A DNA stretch of 64,000 bases, taken from positions 1,008,263-1,072,262 of the forward strand of contig NZ_ACJN02000003.1 in the NCBI RefSeq assembly GCF_000174435.1, written 5' to 3'. Source of the DNA: Desulfonatronospira thiodismutans ASO3-1 (lineage in GTDB: Bacteria; Desulfobacterota; Desulfovibrionia; Desulfovibrionales; Desulfonatronovibrionaceae). Under the pieces are notes generated by a model, which had not been told where the DNA came from, searched no databases, and saw only the letters and a program-made list of their open reading frames with translations. Below are positions 25,458-33,600 of this stretch, one piece after another (the stretch's first letter is position 1; each line of letters opens with the position of its first letter). The position numbers were made by a program, and so were the translations under genes.

Positions 25458-25997
25458 CTACCCCTCACCTCCAACCCTTAGCTCATGAACGCTCTTCCTG
25501 TTGGCCATGACCTGCTTATACATCTCCTGCCACTGATCCATTGTGACGGAGCCCGGATTAGCAGGCAGGACCACGGCGACTTTATTACCTACAGAGTTGT
25601 CAGGGCTGGTGACTTCCAGGCCCTGCTTATCAACCCAGGCGAAGTTGGCTTTCAGGTCAAATATCTGAGCTTGAGTATTCTTCTCATCATCCAGGAGCTG
25701 TGTGGCCCTCTGGGCTTGTATCCGCAACCTGGCTACCTGCAAGGCCCTGCGGACTTCTGGGTCCTTGAACAGAGCGACTGTCTCTTTTGATTCAGAGCTC
25801 TTGCCTACCTGCTCCCCCCACAGCAGCTGTTTGTCGATTACCCCGAGATAATACTGCAGACCGGCCAAGGTATAGGACATGCCTTGATCGTCGCAGCTGT
25901 CAAAGTAGGCTTCGATGGCCCGCAGCAGCTCATCCACGTTGGAGATCCGACCCTGATGCTGGGGCGGTACAGGAGGAGAAGTCTTTTCGTTTTTCAT
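25458..25997 (-). CDS. Small terminase-like protein, copy 2
   Basis: The 179-residue protein shows the same pattern as phage small terminases: DELLRAIEAYFDSC, YTLAGLQYYLGVIDKQ, VRRALQVARLRIQAQRATQLL and FDLKANFAWVDKQ. It is only distantly related to the copy at 17430-17873. ATG 25997 was chosen because GGAG lies upstream and the family pattern begins there; an upstream start at 26051 adds an unlikely Cys-rich leader. Two different TerS-like genes on one island, both opposite to the main operon, are unusual. Packaging-site recognition is inferred. Confidence 0.7.
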   Translation of the reverse strand: MKNEKTSPPVPPQHQGRISNVDELLRAIEAYFDSCDDQGMSYTLAGLQYYLGVIDKQLLWGEQVGKSSESKETVALFKDPEVRRALQVARLRIQAQRATQLLDDEKNTQAQIFDLKANFAWVDKQGLEVTSPDNSVGNKVAVVLPANPGSVTMDQWQEMYKQVMANRKSVHELRVGGEG

Positions 25998-26060
25998 GGC
26001 TTTGCTCCATAAGTTTGCAACCATTCTATAGTAACAATTAAAACAATGCAAGTGCGGTCA

Positions 26061-26097
26061 CAGGCCCGTCTCGATCATGAGGCGGACCTGTTTGTTT
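26061..26097 (+). terminator. Imperfect hairpin with short T-run
   Basis: CAGG-CCGTCTC pairs with GAGGCGG-CCTG, with one wobble and a bulge, and is followed by TTTGTTT. Confidence 0.5.
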
Positions 26098-26121
26098 CCA
26101 CATTCAACTAAGGAGGTCTTT

Positions 26122-26559
26122 ATGAAGGAAAGAGAAAAGGCAAAAACATTGCTGGATCAGCTTTATGCAATGGAGTCCAGCCCCGACTATGTCCTGTCCA
26201 GTCCTGAAGCCGCTGTGATCCAGCTACTGCCCTTTCGCAAAAAGAAGACGGAGAATTTTGTCGTCCTGTTCGTAGACAACAAAAACAGGATGATCTGCAA
26301 AAAAGTGGTGGCAAAAGGCACTGTTGATCAGATCCCGGTGTTTCCAAGGGAAATCATCAGGCATGCAATCTTGAAACAAGCTTCCGGCATCATCCTCGGA
26401 CATAATCATCCCGGTGGGGCCTCTGAACCGTCCAAACAGGACCGTGAATTGACCAGCAAAATCAAACGCATTGCTATGGAGTTGGGAATCCGGGTGCTTG
26501 ACCATATCATCATCTGTGACTCCGGTCATTTCAGCTTCCAGGAGAATGGATACCTGTAG
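26122..26559 (+). CDS. RadC-family JAMM/MPN+ domain protein
   Basis: The 145-residue protein is the catalytic half of RadC. The JAMM metal site is seen as H94 and H96 in GHNHPGG and D107 in SKQDREL. It lacks the N-terminal helix-hairpin-helix part of chromosomal RadC, as is normal for mobile-element versions. Such proteins occur with DUF932 and recombination genes on plasmids, and are sometimes called anti-restriction or repair factors, but no reaction is established. AAGGAGG precedes ATG 26122. Confidence 0.88.
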   Translation: MKEREKAKTLLDQLYAMESSPDYVLSSPEAAVIQLLPFRKKKTENFVVLFVDNKNRMICKKVVAKGTVDQIPVFPREIIRHAILKQASGIILGHNHPGGASEPSKQDRELTSKIKRIAMELGIRVLDHIIICDSGHFSFQENGYL

Positions 26560-26590
26560 CTCCCCCTTATCAACCATAACAGCGTTTAGT

Positions 26591-26623
26591 GCCCGGTCAG
26601 CATCGTGTTGGCCGGGCTTTTTT
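26591..26623 (+). terminator. Hairpin plus T6
   Basis: GCCCGG pairs with CCGGGC, with further internal pairs, followed by six T and GTTCAAC. Confidence 0.78.
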
Positions 26624-26654
26624 GTTCAACCAGAAACCACAGGAGGATTTTGCA

Positions 26655-27146
26655 ATGACTACATTAGCAGACATCGAAATGGAAATCGCCAACATCCTGG
26701 CAACGGCAGAGGAGTTGTCCGAGGACCAGCAGGAGGTGGCCCTGGAGTACTTGGATGAGCTGGCCATAGCCGAGTACGAAAAGATTGATGCTGTGGGTTA
26801 TGCAGTTCGTAAACGCCAGTCTGAGATCCAATTCCTGAAAGACGAGGAAGTCAGGCTCCGGAACAAACGCCAGGCCATGGAGAAAAGACTCTCTGATTTT
26901 AAGGCCTACCTGGTGGAACTCTTCCAGCGTGAGGAGATCCACAAGATCAAGGGAGTCAGCACAACAGCCTACCTGCGCCGCAGCAGCTCAGTGGAGGTGA
27001 CCGACATCTCTCAGCTGCCCTCTGATTACGTGGAGACCAGGATCGATTTTGTCCCCAGGAAGTCTCAGATCCGGGACGCCCTCAAACAGGGCCAGGAAAT
27101 CCCCGGAGCCAGGATGCAGGAGAAGCAGTCCCTGGTCCTGAGCTGA
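26655..27146 (+). CDS. Siphovirus Gp157-family protein
   Basis: The 163-residue protein matches Gp157: an N-terminal acidic segment (MEIANILATAEELSED), a long coiled coil (RKRQSEIQFLKDEEVRLRNKRQAMEKRLSDFKAYLVELFQ) and a C-terminal beta part with KIKGVSTTAYLRRSSSVEVTD and LPSDYVE. Family members lie next to phage recombinases and are thought to help DNA recombination or phage resistance in streptococci. Here it directly precedes a RecA-like ATPase. ATG 26655 has AGGAGG upstream. Confidence 0.88.
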   Translation: MTTLADIEMEIANILATAEELSEDQQEVALEYLDELAIAEYEKIDAVGYAVRKRQSEIQFLKDEEVRLRNKRQAMEKRLSDFKAYLVELFQREEIHKIKGVSTTAYLRRSSSVEVTDISQLPSDYVETRIDFVPRKSQIRDALKQGQEIPGARMQEKQSLVLS

Positions 27147-27174
27147 CCACAACCCTAAACCCCAAGCGGTCATG

Positions 27175-27210
27175 CAGCCCGTCATTCATCGTGAGTGGCG
27201 GGCTGTTTTT
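27175..27210 (+). terminator. Hairpin plus T5
   Basis: CAGCCCG pairs with CGGGCTG around an 17-base partly paired loop, followed by TTTTT. Confidence 0.72.
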
Positions 27211-27246
27211 GTTTCTAAAAACCTACTTTCAAAGGAGGAAATCAGT

Positions 27247-28335
27247 ATGTTCAAGAAAGCAGAAAGAAGGCAGTCAAAGTTAAGGTTCGGCATTGTCGGT
27301 CCCAGTGGATCTGGAAAGACTTACAGCGCTCTGTTGATAGCCCAGGGTCTTGGTGGCAGTGTTGCCCTGCTGGATACGGAACGTGGCTCAGGCTCTCTGT
27401 ATGCCGACCTGTGCGAATACGATGTAGCTGAACTGACCCCGCCTTTTAGTCCGGAGCGCTACACCCAGGCCATCAAGGAGGCTGAAAGGACCGGTTATGA
27501 AGTGCTCATAATCGACTCCCTTTCCCATGCCTGGTCCGGTGAAGGCGGCATCTTGGAGTTTGTGGACAGGGCCTCGCAGGCGCAGAAGAACAATTTTGCC
27601 GCCTGGAGGGAGGCCTCTCCCAAGCACAACGCCTTGGTGGACTCCATCCTGGGTGCCAACCTGCACGTCATTATAACCATGCGCAGCAAAACCGCCTGGG
27701 ACGTAGTCAAGGACGAGCGTACCGGAAAGACCCGCCCAGTCAAAATTGGCCTGGCACCTGTGCAGCGTGACGGCCTGGAATACGAATTCACCTGCGTACT
27801 TGAACTCTCTGTGGATGGGCATATTGCAACGGCCTCAAAGGATCGCACCGGCCTCTTTGATGGTCAGTATTTTCTGCCCAGCAAAGACACCGGCCAGATT
27901 CTCAAAGAATGGCTACAAGGTGGCCGCCCGGACAATGGGAACAAGGAGAATAAGCCTGCTGAGCCTAAGATAGACAGTGAAGTTGAGGCTGAGCCGGTAG
28001 CGGACCCTGCCCCTGCATCCAGGAAGAAAAGCCAGGATGTGTTTACCAAGAAAAAGCAGAGGCAGGAGGACAGGCCCCCGCAGCCGCTTACCCCGGAAGA
28101 TAATGGAGTAACTGTCGCAAGTCTTGTAAACACGATGCGAGAGCTTGGTCTTTCAGACAAGCTTGATCTCTATGAGGCGTACCTTCTGGGCAAGTACGGC
28201 AATGATCTGCGCAAACTGACCAAGGACCAGGTAAATGAGCAGTACCACAATCTGTGCCGCTGCAAGCGCGACCAGGAGCTCTTCCAGAGATTCGTCACCT
28301 ACCTGGACGGTTTGAGCAAGAAACAGGCTGCATAG
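27247..28335 (+). CDS. Phage-type RecA-like ATPase (Sak4-like AAA)
   Basis: The 362-residue protein has Walker A GPSGSGKT at residues 18-25 and Walker B VLIIDSLSHAW around D90, with LLDTERGS between, the layout of RecA/RadB-like phage ATPases. Residues 245-300 are a charged, Pro-rich linker, and the last 75 residues form a separate helical domain. Related phage proteins promote single-strand annealing or strand exchange with an SSB partner. With Gp157 and RadC it forms a recombination module. ATG 27247 has AAGGAGG upstream. Assignment to Sak4 itself is tentative. Confidence 0.82.
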   Translation: MFKKAERRQSKLRFGIVGPSGSGKTYSALLIAQGLGGSVALLDTERGSGSLYADLCEYDVAELTPPFSPERYTQAIKEAERTGYEVLIIDSLSHAWSGEGGILEFVDRASQAQKNNFAAWREASPKHNALVDSILGANLHVIITMRSKTAWDVVKDERTGKTRPVKIGLAPVQRDGLEYEFTCVLELSVDGHIATASKDRTGLFDGQYFLPSKDTGQILKEWLQGGRPDNGNKENKPAEPKIDSEVEAEPVADPAPASRKKSQDVFTKKKQRQEDRPPQPLTPEDNGVTVASLVNTMRELGLSDKLDLYEAYLLGKYGNDLRKLTKDQVNEQYHNLCRCKRDQELFQRFVTYLDGLSKKQAA

Positions 28336-28348
28336 CAAGTTAAAGACA

Positions 28349-28388
28349 CCAGGAAGGCCCCGCTATCCAGGGTCTTCCTGGTAATTTC
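28349..28388 (+). terminator. Terminator-like hairpin at the end of the small-gene operon
   Basis: CCAGGAAGGCCC pairs with GGGTCTTCCTGG, a 12-bp stem with one wobble; only a weak T stretch follows. Confidence 0.6.
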
Positions 28389-28595
28389 ACAGTAATCTGG
28401 TCAATTATTTACAGCTTTATAAAAAAATATCCTGAAAATTCGATATTTATTAAGAAATATCCACCATTTGAGCAGATTTTGCATTGAAATCGAAAGCGAA
28501 CACTGCTATTTTTTCCAGCACTTAAAATAATTCAATTATTTCAGTATCTTTTTAATTCACTAGGCAAAAGGCTGAGTTTAACTAAGGTCTGTGGA
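28389..28595. other. AT-rich gap without genes
   Basis: I see no ORF, hairpin or repeat of note in this stretch; it separates the small-gene operon from an IS relic. Confidence 0.5.
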
Positions 28596-28599
28596 CGTT

Positions 28600-28800
28600 C
28601 CTAATGGTCGAAGGTGTCGGGCTTGCAAATAATCAGGCCGAAAGGCTGCTTCGCAGAGGTGTGATTTGGTGAAACGCAGCCAGAGTACAGAGAGCGAAGC
28701 CGATGATCGCTGGGAAAAAACCTGAGCCTGACCCTGACTTGCCGCCTGCAAAAAAAGCTTTTCTATCCAGCACTCGTAGAAGCCATAGGCGTCTACTTTC
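28600..28800 (+). pseudogene. IS66-like transposase C-terminal relic
   Basis: Translated with frameshifts, the segment gives GLANNQAERLLRRGVIW, then KRSQSTESEADDRW and LTCRLQKKLF, the recognisable end of an IS66-type DDE transposase (conserved NNxAER and glutamate region). Several stops and shifts break it. No terminal inverted repeats are visible. It is an old relic between the small-gene operon and the DUF2628 genes. Confidence 0.6.
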
Positions 28801-28906
28801 ATGGCCAAGAGTCTGACTTGTGCTGGATCAAAAAAATCACATTTTAGACCAAACTGGAGCACCCCCTAAATGGTTACATCTTTATGTCTGACTGGTGCTG
28901 ACCCTC

Positions 28907-30742
28907 ATGAAAAGCTTTGATGTATATCACAGTTCTGCCAAGGGGCTTAGGCTTATAAAATCCGGTTTTTCCTGGCCGGCTTTTTTTCTGAACTTTATCT
29001 GGCTGTTTTACGCAGGTCTCTGGGATTTTGCCATTGCATTTCTGTGCTGGATACTGTTTGGGGCTTATCTTCTCGTTGCTGTAGAACCAGTGCAGGAAAA
29101 CATATACTTGCTTGCATCATTATGCGGAGTTTATTTTATAATTATACTCTTGCCCGGACTTTATGGCAACAGGTGGCTTAAAAACAAGCTGGTCCTGGAT
29201 AGATTTGAACTGGTGCAGGCTATCCAGGCCAAAAGCCGAAAAGATGCTTATTCCCGTCTTCAGTCTCTAAACCCTGATCTTTATGCCAGGCATCAACTGT
29301 TTAGATATGCGCAGCAGGAAAATGATGATACAGATTCTCCAAGAATAGGTCGATCAATTACTGTGCACAGGGTAAGTAGTGGTTTTTCCCATCGTAGAAA
29401 AATTCTTGTTGGGTTCAGTATCCTGTTGAGCTTGACTCTATCCTGGACCATAGTCCAGCATGAAAGTTCTACACAAAAAAACCCTGTTGCAGATGAGTCT
29501 CTAAAAGAAAAACCACTCAGCCAAGAGGAAGCAGATCATGTCCATCAGCCTGAAAACAAAGAATATTCAGCTGAAAAAATAACGTCTTTATCCAAGGAGG
29601 CTAAACAACTCCAGGATGAGGACCTTCAAATGGACTCAGAAGTTTTTTCCAAAGAAATGGATACTGCCCATACTGATTCAGATTCTGCTCAGAAGATAGC
29701 TGAGCAGTGCAGAAAGGAAAGTCATGTCGGTCAATGGGAAGAAGCTGTAGAACTCTGCAGGCAGTCTGTCAGTGAAAATCCCCAGGATGCCGGATCATGG
29801 GAGCAACTTGGCCGGTCATACATGCATACGGACCAGCCTGGAGAAGCCGCAAAGGCCTTTGAAAAGGCCGGAAACATAGATGCCAGTAAGGGTCTGGATG
29901 GTTTTGAGCTCTTGGCGGAAAAAGAGCCGGACAAAGCCCAGGCCTGGGTCGGTATGGGCCGGGCATATATGGAGATGGATGACACAGACCAGGCCCTGCA
30001 GGCTTTTGACAAGGCTGCTGCACTGGACCCGGAAAAGGGTAGAGAGGGACTGGAGAAGGTTGTGCAGGAAAAACCGGAAAATGCCCGGGCCTGGAAAGGC
30101 CTGGGTAGATCATATCTGGAAACAGAGCAACCCGAACAGGCGGTTCTGGCCTTTGAAAAAGCATCCCAGTCGGACATGCAGCTGGGCATGGCAGAGTTGC
30201 AGGCTGTGGTGCGCAAATATCCGAACAATGCCTCGGCCCTTAAAAAGCTGGGCAGCATTTACCGAAAAGCAGGCCGGACGGAAATGGCCGTGGACCACCT
30301 GGAAGATGCTGTGAATAAAAATTCTGGTTCAGCCAGTGCATGGTTTGAACTTGGCAAAGCCCTCCATGAGCTTAGTCAGGCAACTAGCACGGACAGCCAT
30401 AGTGGGCCACAGGTAGTTACCTTTTATCACGAACTCCTTGATGTATGGCAGGTTTTTGAAGGTTTTAGGGTATGTTCTTTGCATTTGGAGGCCATGCAGG
30501 CCTATCAACATGCCGTGCTGCTGCACCCTGGATATGCAATAGCCTGGAGAGAGCTGGGGTCATTTTTTCTTCAGCAAGGAGGCTGGACCAAGCCGGCTGT
30601 TTTCTACCTAAAAAATGCTGTGAAGGCTAACCCCATGGATGTAGACGCCTGGGAAGCACTGAACGTGGCCTATAGGGCATCTGGGCAAAAGAGCAGGGCT
30701 TCTTATGCACTCCATCGGGCAGGCCACCTGTCTTCCCAGTAG
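28907..30742 (+). CDS. DUF2628 membrane protein with TPR repeats
   Basis: The 611-residue protein has an N-terminal DUF2628-like region: [20 protein letters not shown], then two hydrophobic segments (residues ~38-60 and 67-88) and the GNRWLKNKL motif. Another hydrophobic segment lies near residues 158-176. The rest, from about 265, is a chain of TPR repeats (for example AWVGMGRAYMEMDDTDQALQAFDKAAALDP) that should face one side of the membrane as a binding scaffold. ATG 28907 aligns with the start of the paralogue at 30974; GTG 28895 is an alternative. The first half is unlike phage proteins. Its role is unknown. Confidence 0.75.
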   Translation: MKSFDVYHSSAKGLRLIKSGFSWPAFFLNFIWLFYAGLWDFAIAFLCWILFGAYLLVAVEPVQENIYLLASLCGVYFIIILLPGLYGNRWLKNKLVLDRFELVQAIQAKSRKDAYSRLQSLNPDLYARHQLFRYAQQENDDTDSPRIGRSITVHRVSSGFSHRRKILVGFSILLSLTLSWTIVQHESSTQKNPVADESLKEKPLSQEEADHVHQPENKEYSAEKITSLSKEAKQLQDEDLQMDSEVFSKEMDTAHTDSDSAQKIAEQCRKESHVGQWEEAVELCRQSVSENPQDAGSWEQLGRSYMHTDQPGEAAKAFEKAGNIDASKGLDGFELLAEKEPDKAQAWVGMGRAYMEMDDTDQALQAFDKAAALDPEKGREGLEKVVQEKPENARAWKGLGRSYLETEQPEQAVLAFEKASQSDMQLGMAELQAVVRKYPNNASALKKLGSIYRKAGRTEMAVDHLEDAVNKNSGSASAWFELGKALHELSQATSTDSHSGPQVVTFYHELLDVWQVFEGFRVCSLHLEAMQAYQHAVLLHPGYAIAWRELGSFFLQQGGWTKPAVFYLKNAVKANPMDVDAWEALNVAYRASGQKSRASYALHRAGHLSSQ

Positions 30743-30973
30743 AGAAACGCTGGCATTGATTGTTTTTTAAGTTCATGTCCAGGTAGAGGTCGATTAATTT
30801 TAAGAGCTAGCCTGGAAACCAGTCTGGCTTCCTTTGATAAAGTAAGGTATGTTGATTTAAGCGCTTATCATCAAGCTTTATAAGGTGATTATGCAGTGAT
30901 ACCAACAGTTATCATAGGCCGACCTCAAATAATGCAGTCATTTACACAGTTAACACGCTAGGAAACATGCTAA
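30743..30973. other. Intergenic gap without recognised features
   Basis: The gap has no ORF and no clear promoter or terminator; it separates two DUF2628 genes on the same strand. Confidence 0.4.
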
Positions 30974-31477
30974 ATGAGAACATTTAAGATTTTCAAGCAC
31001 CCCACACAAGGCTACGAGGCAGTCAAGGTCGGTTTCTCCTGGCCGGCTTTTTTCTTCGATATGATATGGATGCTGGTTAAAAAACTCTGGATAGTTGCAG
31101 GCATCTGGTTCTGTCTCTACATTGCATTTGCAATCATTGACTCCGTTACACAAGGTCCATTTGGGCTTTTTGTTCTCATTGTAATTTGGTTATCCATGTG
31201 GCTAATACCAGGGTTCAAGGGTAACGAGTGGAGAGAATCTAATCTTTCTGGGCGAGGATATGAGCATATTGATACTGTCCAGGCTGGCAATCCTGATTCA
31301 GCAATTGCTCAGGTTACAAAAAAGCAGGAGCAATCTTCTGAAAAAGGCCAGCAAGCCAAAAATGCTGCCTCAAAAGCCGAGCCCAAGCCTGAACCTTTTG
31401 CGGGCTTTCAAGATATCCCGGACCCCTCCAGAAATGATCAAAAGCCAAAACTTCAGCTTCCCAAAGGTAGAGGATAG
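30974..31477 (+). CDS. DUF2628 membrane protein
   Basis: The 167-residue protein opens [39 protein letters not shown], closely like the start of the TPR protein at 28907. Two further hydrophobic segments follow, then the GNEWRESNL motif and a cytosolic Gln/Lys/Pro-rich tail. The family is of unknown function and sits in the inner membrane. It ends two bases before the J-domain/pentapeptide gene, so the pair is an operon. The same N-terminal module next to a J-domain or TPR protein suggests a shared membrane anchor role. Confidence 0.78.
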   Translation: MRTFKIFKHPTQGYEAVKVGFSWPAFFFDMIWMLVKKLWIVAGIWFCLYIAFAIIDSVTQGPFGLFVLIVIWLSMWLIPGFKGNEWRESNLSGRGYEHIDTVQAGNPDSAIAQVTKKQEQSSEKGQQAKNAASKAEPKPEPFAGFQDIPDPSRNDQKPKLQLPKGRG

Positions 31478-31479
31478 GC

Positions 31480-32820
31480 ATGAGCAGAACTCTATACGAT
31501 ATCCTTGAAGTTTCTAAGACGGCACCGCCTGAGGTCATAAAAAGCGCATACCGTTCACTAGCTGCTATTTATCATCCTGACAGTGGACAATCACCTGATG
31601 AGGATAAATTCAAAAGAATTGTCAGAGCCTATGAGGTTCTGTCAGATCCCGAAAAAAGATCAGAGTATGATGCCAGAATCCTACACGAAGAAGAGGAAAA
31701 GTTTCTAGGGTTCGCTACTGATGATGAATCACTGGCTCCCAAGACCGTAAAGAGGGTTGATGGCACTGACACCTGGTGCACAATTGATGAACATATTCGC
31801 AGGAAAGGAGCTGAGCTTGCCGAGGCTGACCTTAACGGACTGAAACTAAGAGATTTATCACTAAAAAAAGCTCAACTGATAGGTGCAGATTTAAGTAACT
31901 CAGATATAAAAAATGTGGACTTAAGCGAGGCAAATCTAACAGGACTTACATGTAAAAACAGCATATTTGAAAATGTAGATTTCACTGAAACAAAAATGGA
32001 CCATGCGTATTTCGAACAATGCATATTTAAGAAATGTAAATTTTCAGGAATACCAACCGTAGAATCGCCAATTAAACATGCTTCCTTTATATCATCAGAT
32101 ATTAGCAATCATAATTTTTATCACTTATCATTCAACAATGTAGATTTTTCAAATAGTATTTTAGAAAGTTCTTCATTTGGAATCACAGAAGACAATTTAC
32201 GATCAGAAGATCATACAATTATTAATTGCAAAATGATAAATGTAAATTTAAGGATGGCAGAATTTGGATCAAACATTACTAATGTTGACTTTAGTAATTC
32301 AAATCTAAATAACATTTTTTGCTCATCTATCAAATTAGTAAAATGTAATTTTAGTAATACTAATCTTGCAAATTCAAAATTTAAAGAATCTATCATAAAA
32401 AATCCAATTTCTTTTGAAAACTCTGTTCTATATAATGCTGATTTAAGTTCTTCTGGAATTATTAATTCAGATTTTTCATCATGCAATCTAATTAATACAA
32501 GATTTCATGAAGCATATTTGATTGATGTTATATTTCCTGTTGACTATAAATTACCTGATTCAGCAATATCAAGAAAATCATCTCAAGAAAAAGGAGGCTG
32601 TTATATTGCGACGATAATTTATGGAGATTATAATGATTTACAGGTATTTATTTTAAGACAATTTAGGGATCGCTATCTTAAAAAAACAACTATGGGAACA
32701 TATTTAATAAAAATATACTATAATACAGCACCATTGTTGATAAAATATGTTGGCCATTGCAAACTTTTTCAAGTTATTGTTAAATTTGTACTTGATCGTT
32801 TAGTAAAAAAAATCTCATAA
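31480..32820 (+). CDS. J-domain and pentapeptide-repeat protein with CYIAT-type C-terminal box
   Basis: The 446-residue protein has an N-terminal J-domain ([24 protein letters not shown] at 32-34), a central stretch of pentapeptide repeats of the A(D/N)LxX kind (about residues 110-350, as in [20 protein letters not shown]), and a C-terminal box starting [27 protein letters not shown]. That box is found at the end of many otherwise different bacterial proteins and probably contacts membrane or chaperone partners. The right two-thirds is much more AT-rich than its neighbours, a sign of transfer. It is co-transcribed with the DUF2628 gene. Chaperone recruitment to a membrane assembly is an inference. 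Confidence 0.82.
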   Translation: MSRTLYDILEVSKTAPPEVIKSAYRSLAAIYHPDSGQSPDEDKFKRIVRAYEVLSDPEKRSEYDARILHEEEEKFLGFATDDESLAPKTVKRVDGTDTWCTIDEHIRRKGAELAEADLNGLKLRDLSLKKAQLIGADLSNSDIKNVDLSEANLTGLTCKNSIFENVDFTETKMDHAYFEQCIFKKCKFSGIPTVESPIKHASFISSDISNHNFYHLSFNNVDFSNSILESSSFGITEDNLRSEDHTIINCKMINVNLRMAEFGSNITNVDFSNSNLNNIFCSSIKLVKCNFSNTNLANSKFKESIIKNPISFENSVLYNADLSSSGIINSDFSSCNLINTRFHEAYLIDVIFPVDYKLPDSAISRKSSQEKGGCYIATIIYGDYNDLQVFILRQFRDRYLKKTTMGTYLIKIYYNTAPLLIKYVGHCKLFQVIVKFVLDRLVKKIS

Positions 32821-32913
32821 TTACTTATTTTACTTCGACGATATGTGGAGTCAATACGTAGGTGCGGTGAAAAGAGATGCAGATAAACACAGTAAACTTT
32901 CAGGATAACATTT

Positions 32914-33198
32914 ATGCGCACCCTCTTCGACCCGCTTAAGTTCTTACAGTCCCTGCGCCTGGCCGTAGAACTCGATTCCAAAGGGCAGATATTAGTCCAT
33001 GGTATGCGCTTCCTGGAACCCCATAAGGCGAAGCAGGCCCGCAACGCCCTGAAGATCTATGACAAGCTCCTGCGTATGCAGCTGGATGCTCCCAGCAAGC
33101 ATATGAGGCCCTCTGTCAGGAAGCTGCTGGCCCTGGGGAAGGTGGAGATAAGGGAGGGGCAGTATGTCTTACCAGAGAGCCATGGACTGCATCTATAA
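32914..33198 (+). CDS. Small uncharacterised protein
   Basis: The 94-residue basic protein (MRTLFDPLKFLQSLRLAVELDSKGQILVHGMRFLEPHKAKQARN...) is mostly helical with a short beta part at the end. Only a weak ribosome binding site (AGGA) lies upstream. It returns to the GC content of the island after the AT-rich pentapeptide gene. It could belong with the next two genes, which follow at short distances. Family unknown. Confidence 0.55.
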   Translation: MRTLFDPLKFLQSLRLAVELDSKGQILVHGMRFLEPHKAKQARNALKIYDKLLRMQLDAPSKHMRPSVRKLLALGKVEIREGQYVLPESHGLHL

Positions 33199-33222
33199 CA
33201 TGTCAGGTTCAGGAGATCAGGT

Positions 33223-33582
33223 ATGGGCTCACAAGTAATTGCCGCCTGTAAATGCGGTGCTAATGCCATTATACTGATTGGCGGCGGTATGCTTAATTTT
33301 ATGGAGACATGTTATTTCCCCTGTATGTGTAAGGGCTGCCACGAAGTCGTCCAGGTAAATCTGCTTGCCAAGGAGACAAGATGCCCCGAGTGCCGGGCGC
33401 GTAATCCAATTCCTTACGATGACCCTGGACTACAGGGAACCCCGGGGCACCACCATGTGGTAGAATGGCGCATGACTGATCAACTTGACAGAGATCTTGT
33501 TCTCACTGATGGCAAGTACATGTGCCCCAAGTGCGGCAAGATGTCCCTTGAATTTCGCGACAGCGGCCTGTGCTGGGATTAA
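33223..33582 (+). CDS. Zinc-ribbon protein, two Cys4 sites
   Basis: The 119-residue protein has three pairs of cysteines near the N-terminus (CKCGA, CMCKGCHEVV, RCPECRARN) and a last pair in YMCPKCGKMSLEF. It therefore probably binds two zinc ions. The arrangement recalls rubredoxin-like or transcription-factor-type zinc ribbons but matches none that I can name. It stands 18 bases before the possible nuclease gene, on the same strand, and may work with it. Confidence 0.68.
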   Translation: MGSQVIAACKCGANAIILIGGGMLNFMETCYFPCMCKGCHEVVQVNLLAKETRCPECRARNPIPYDDPGLQGTPGHHHVVEWRMTDQLDRDLVLTDGKYMCPKCGKMSLEFRDSGLCWD

Positions 33583-33600
33583 ACCAGGAGAAAACCTGCC

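Noticed and set aside
28578-28862. 94-codon minus-strand ORF
   Set aside because: It is antisense to the IS66-like transposase relic.
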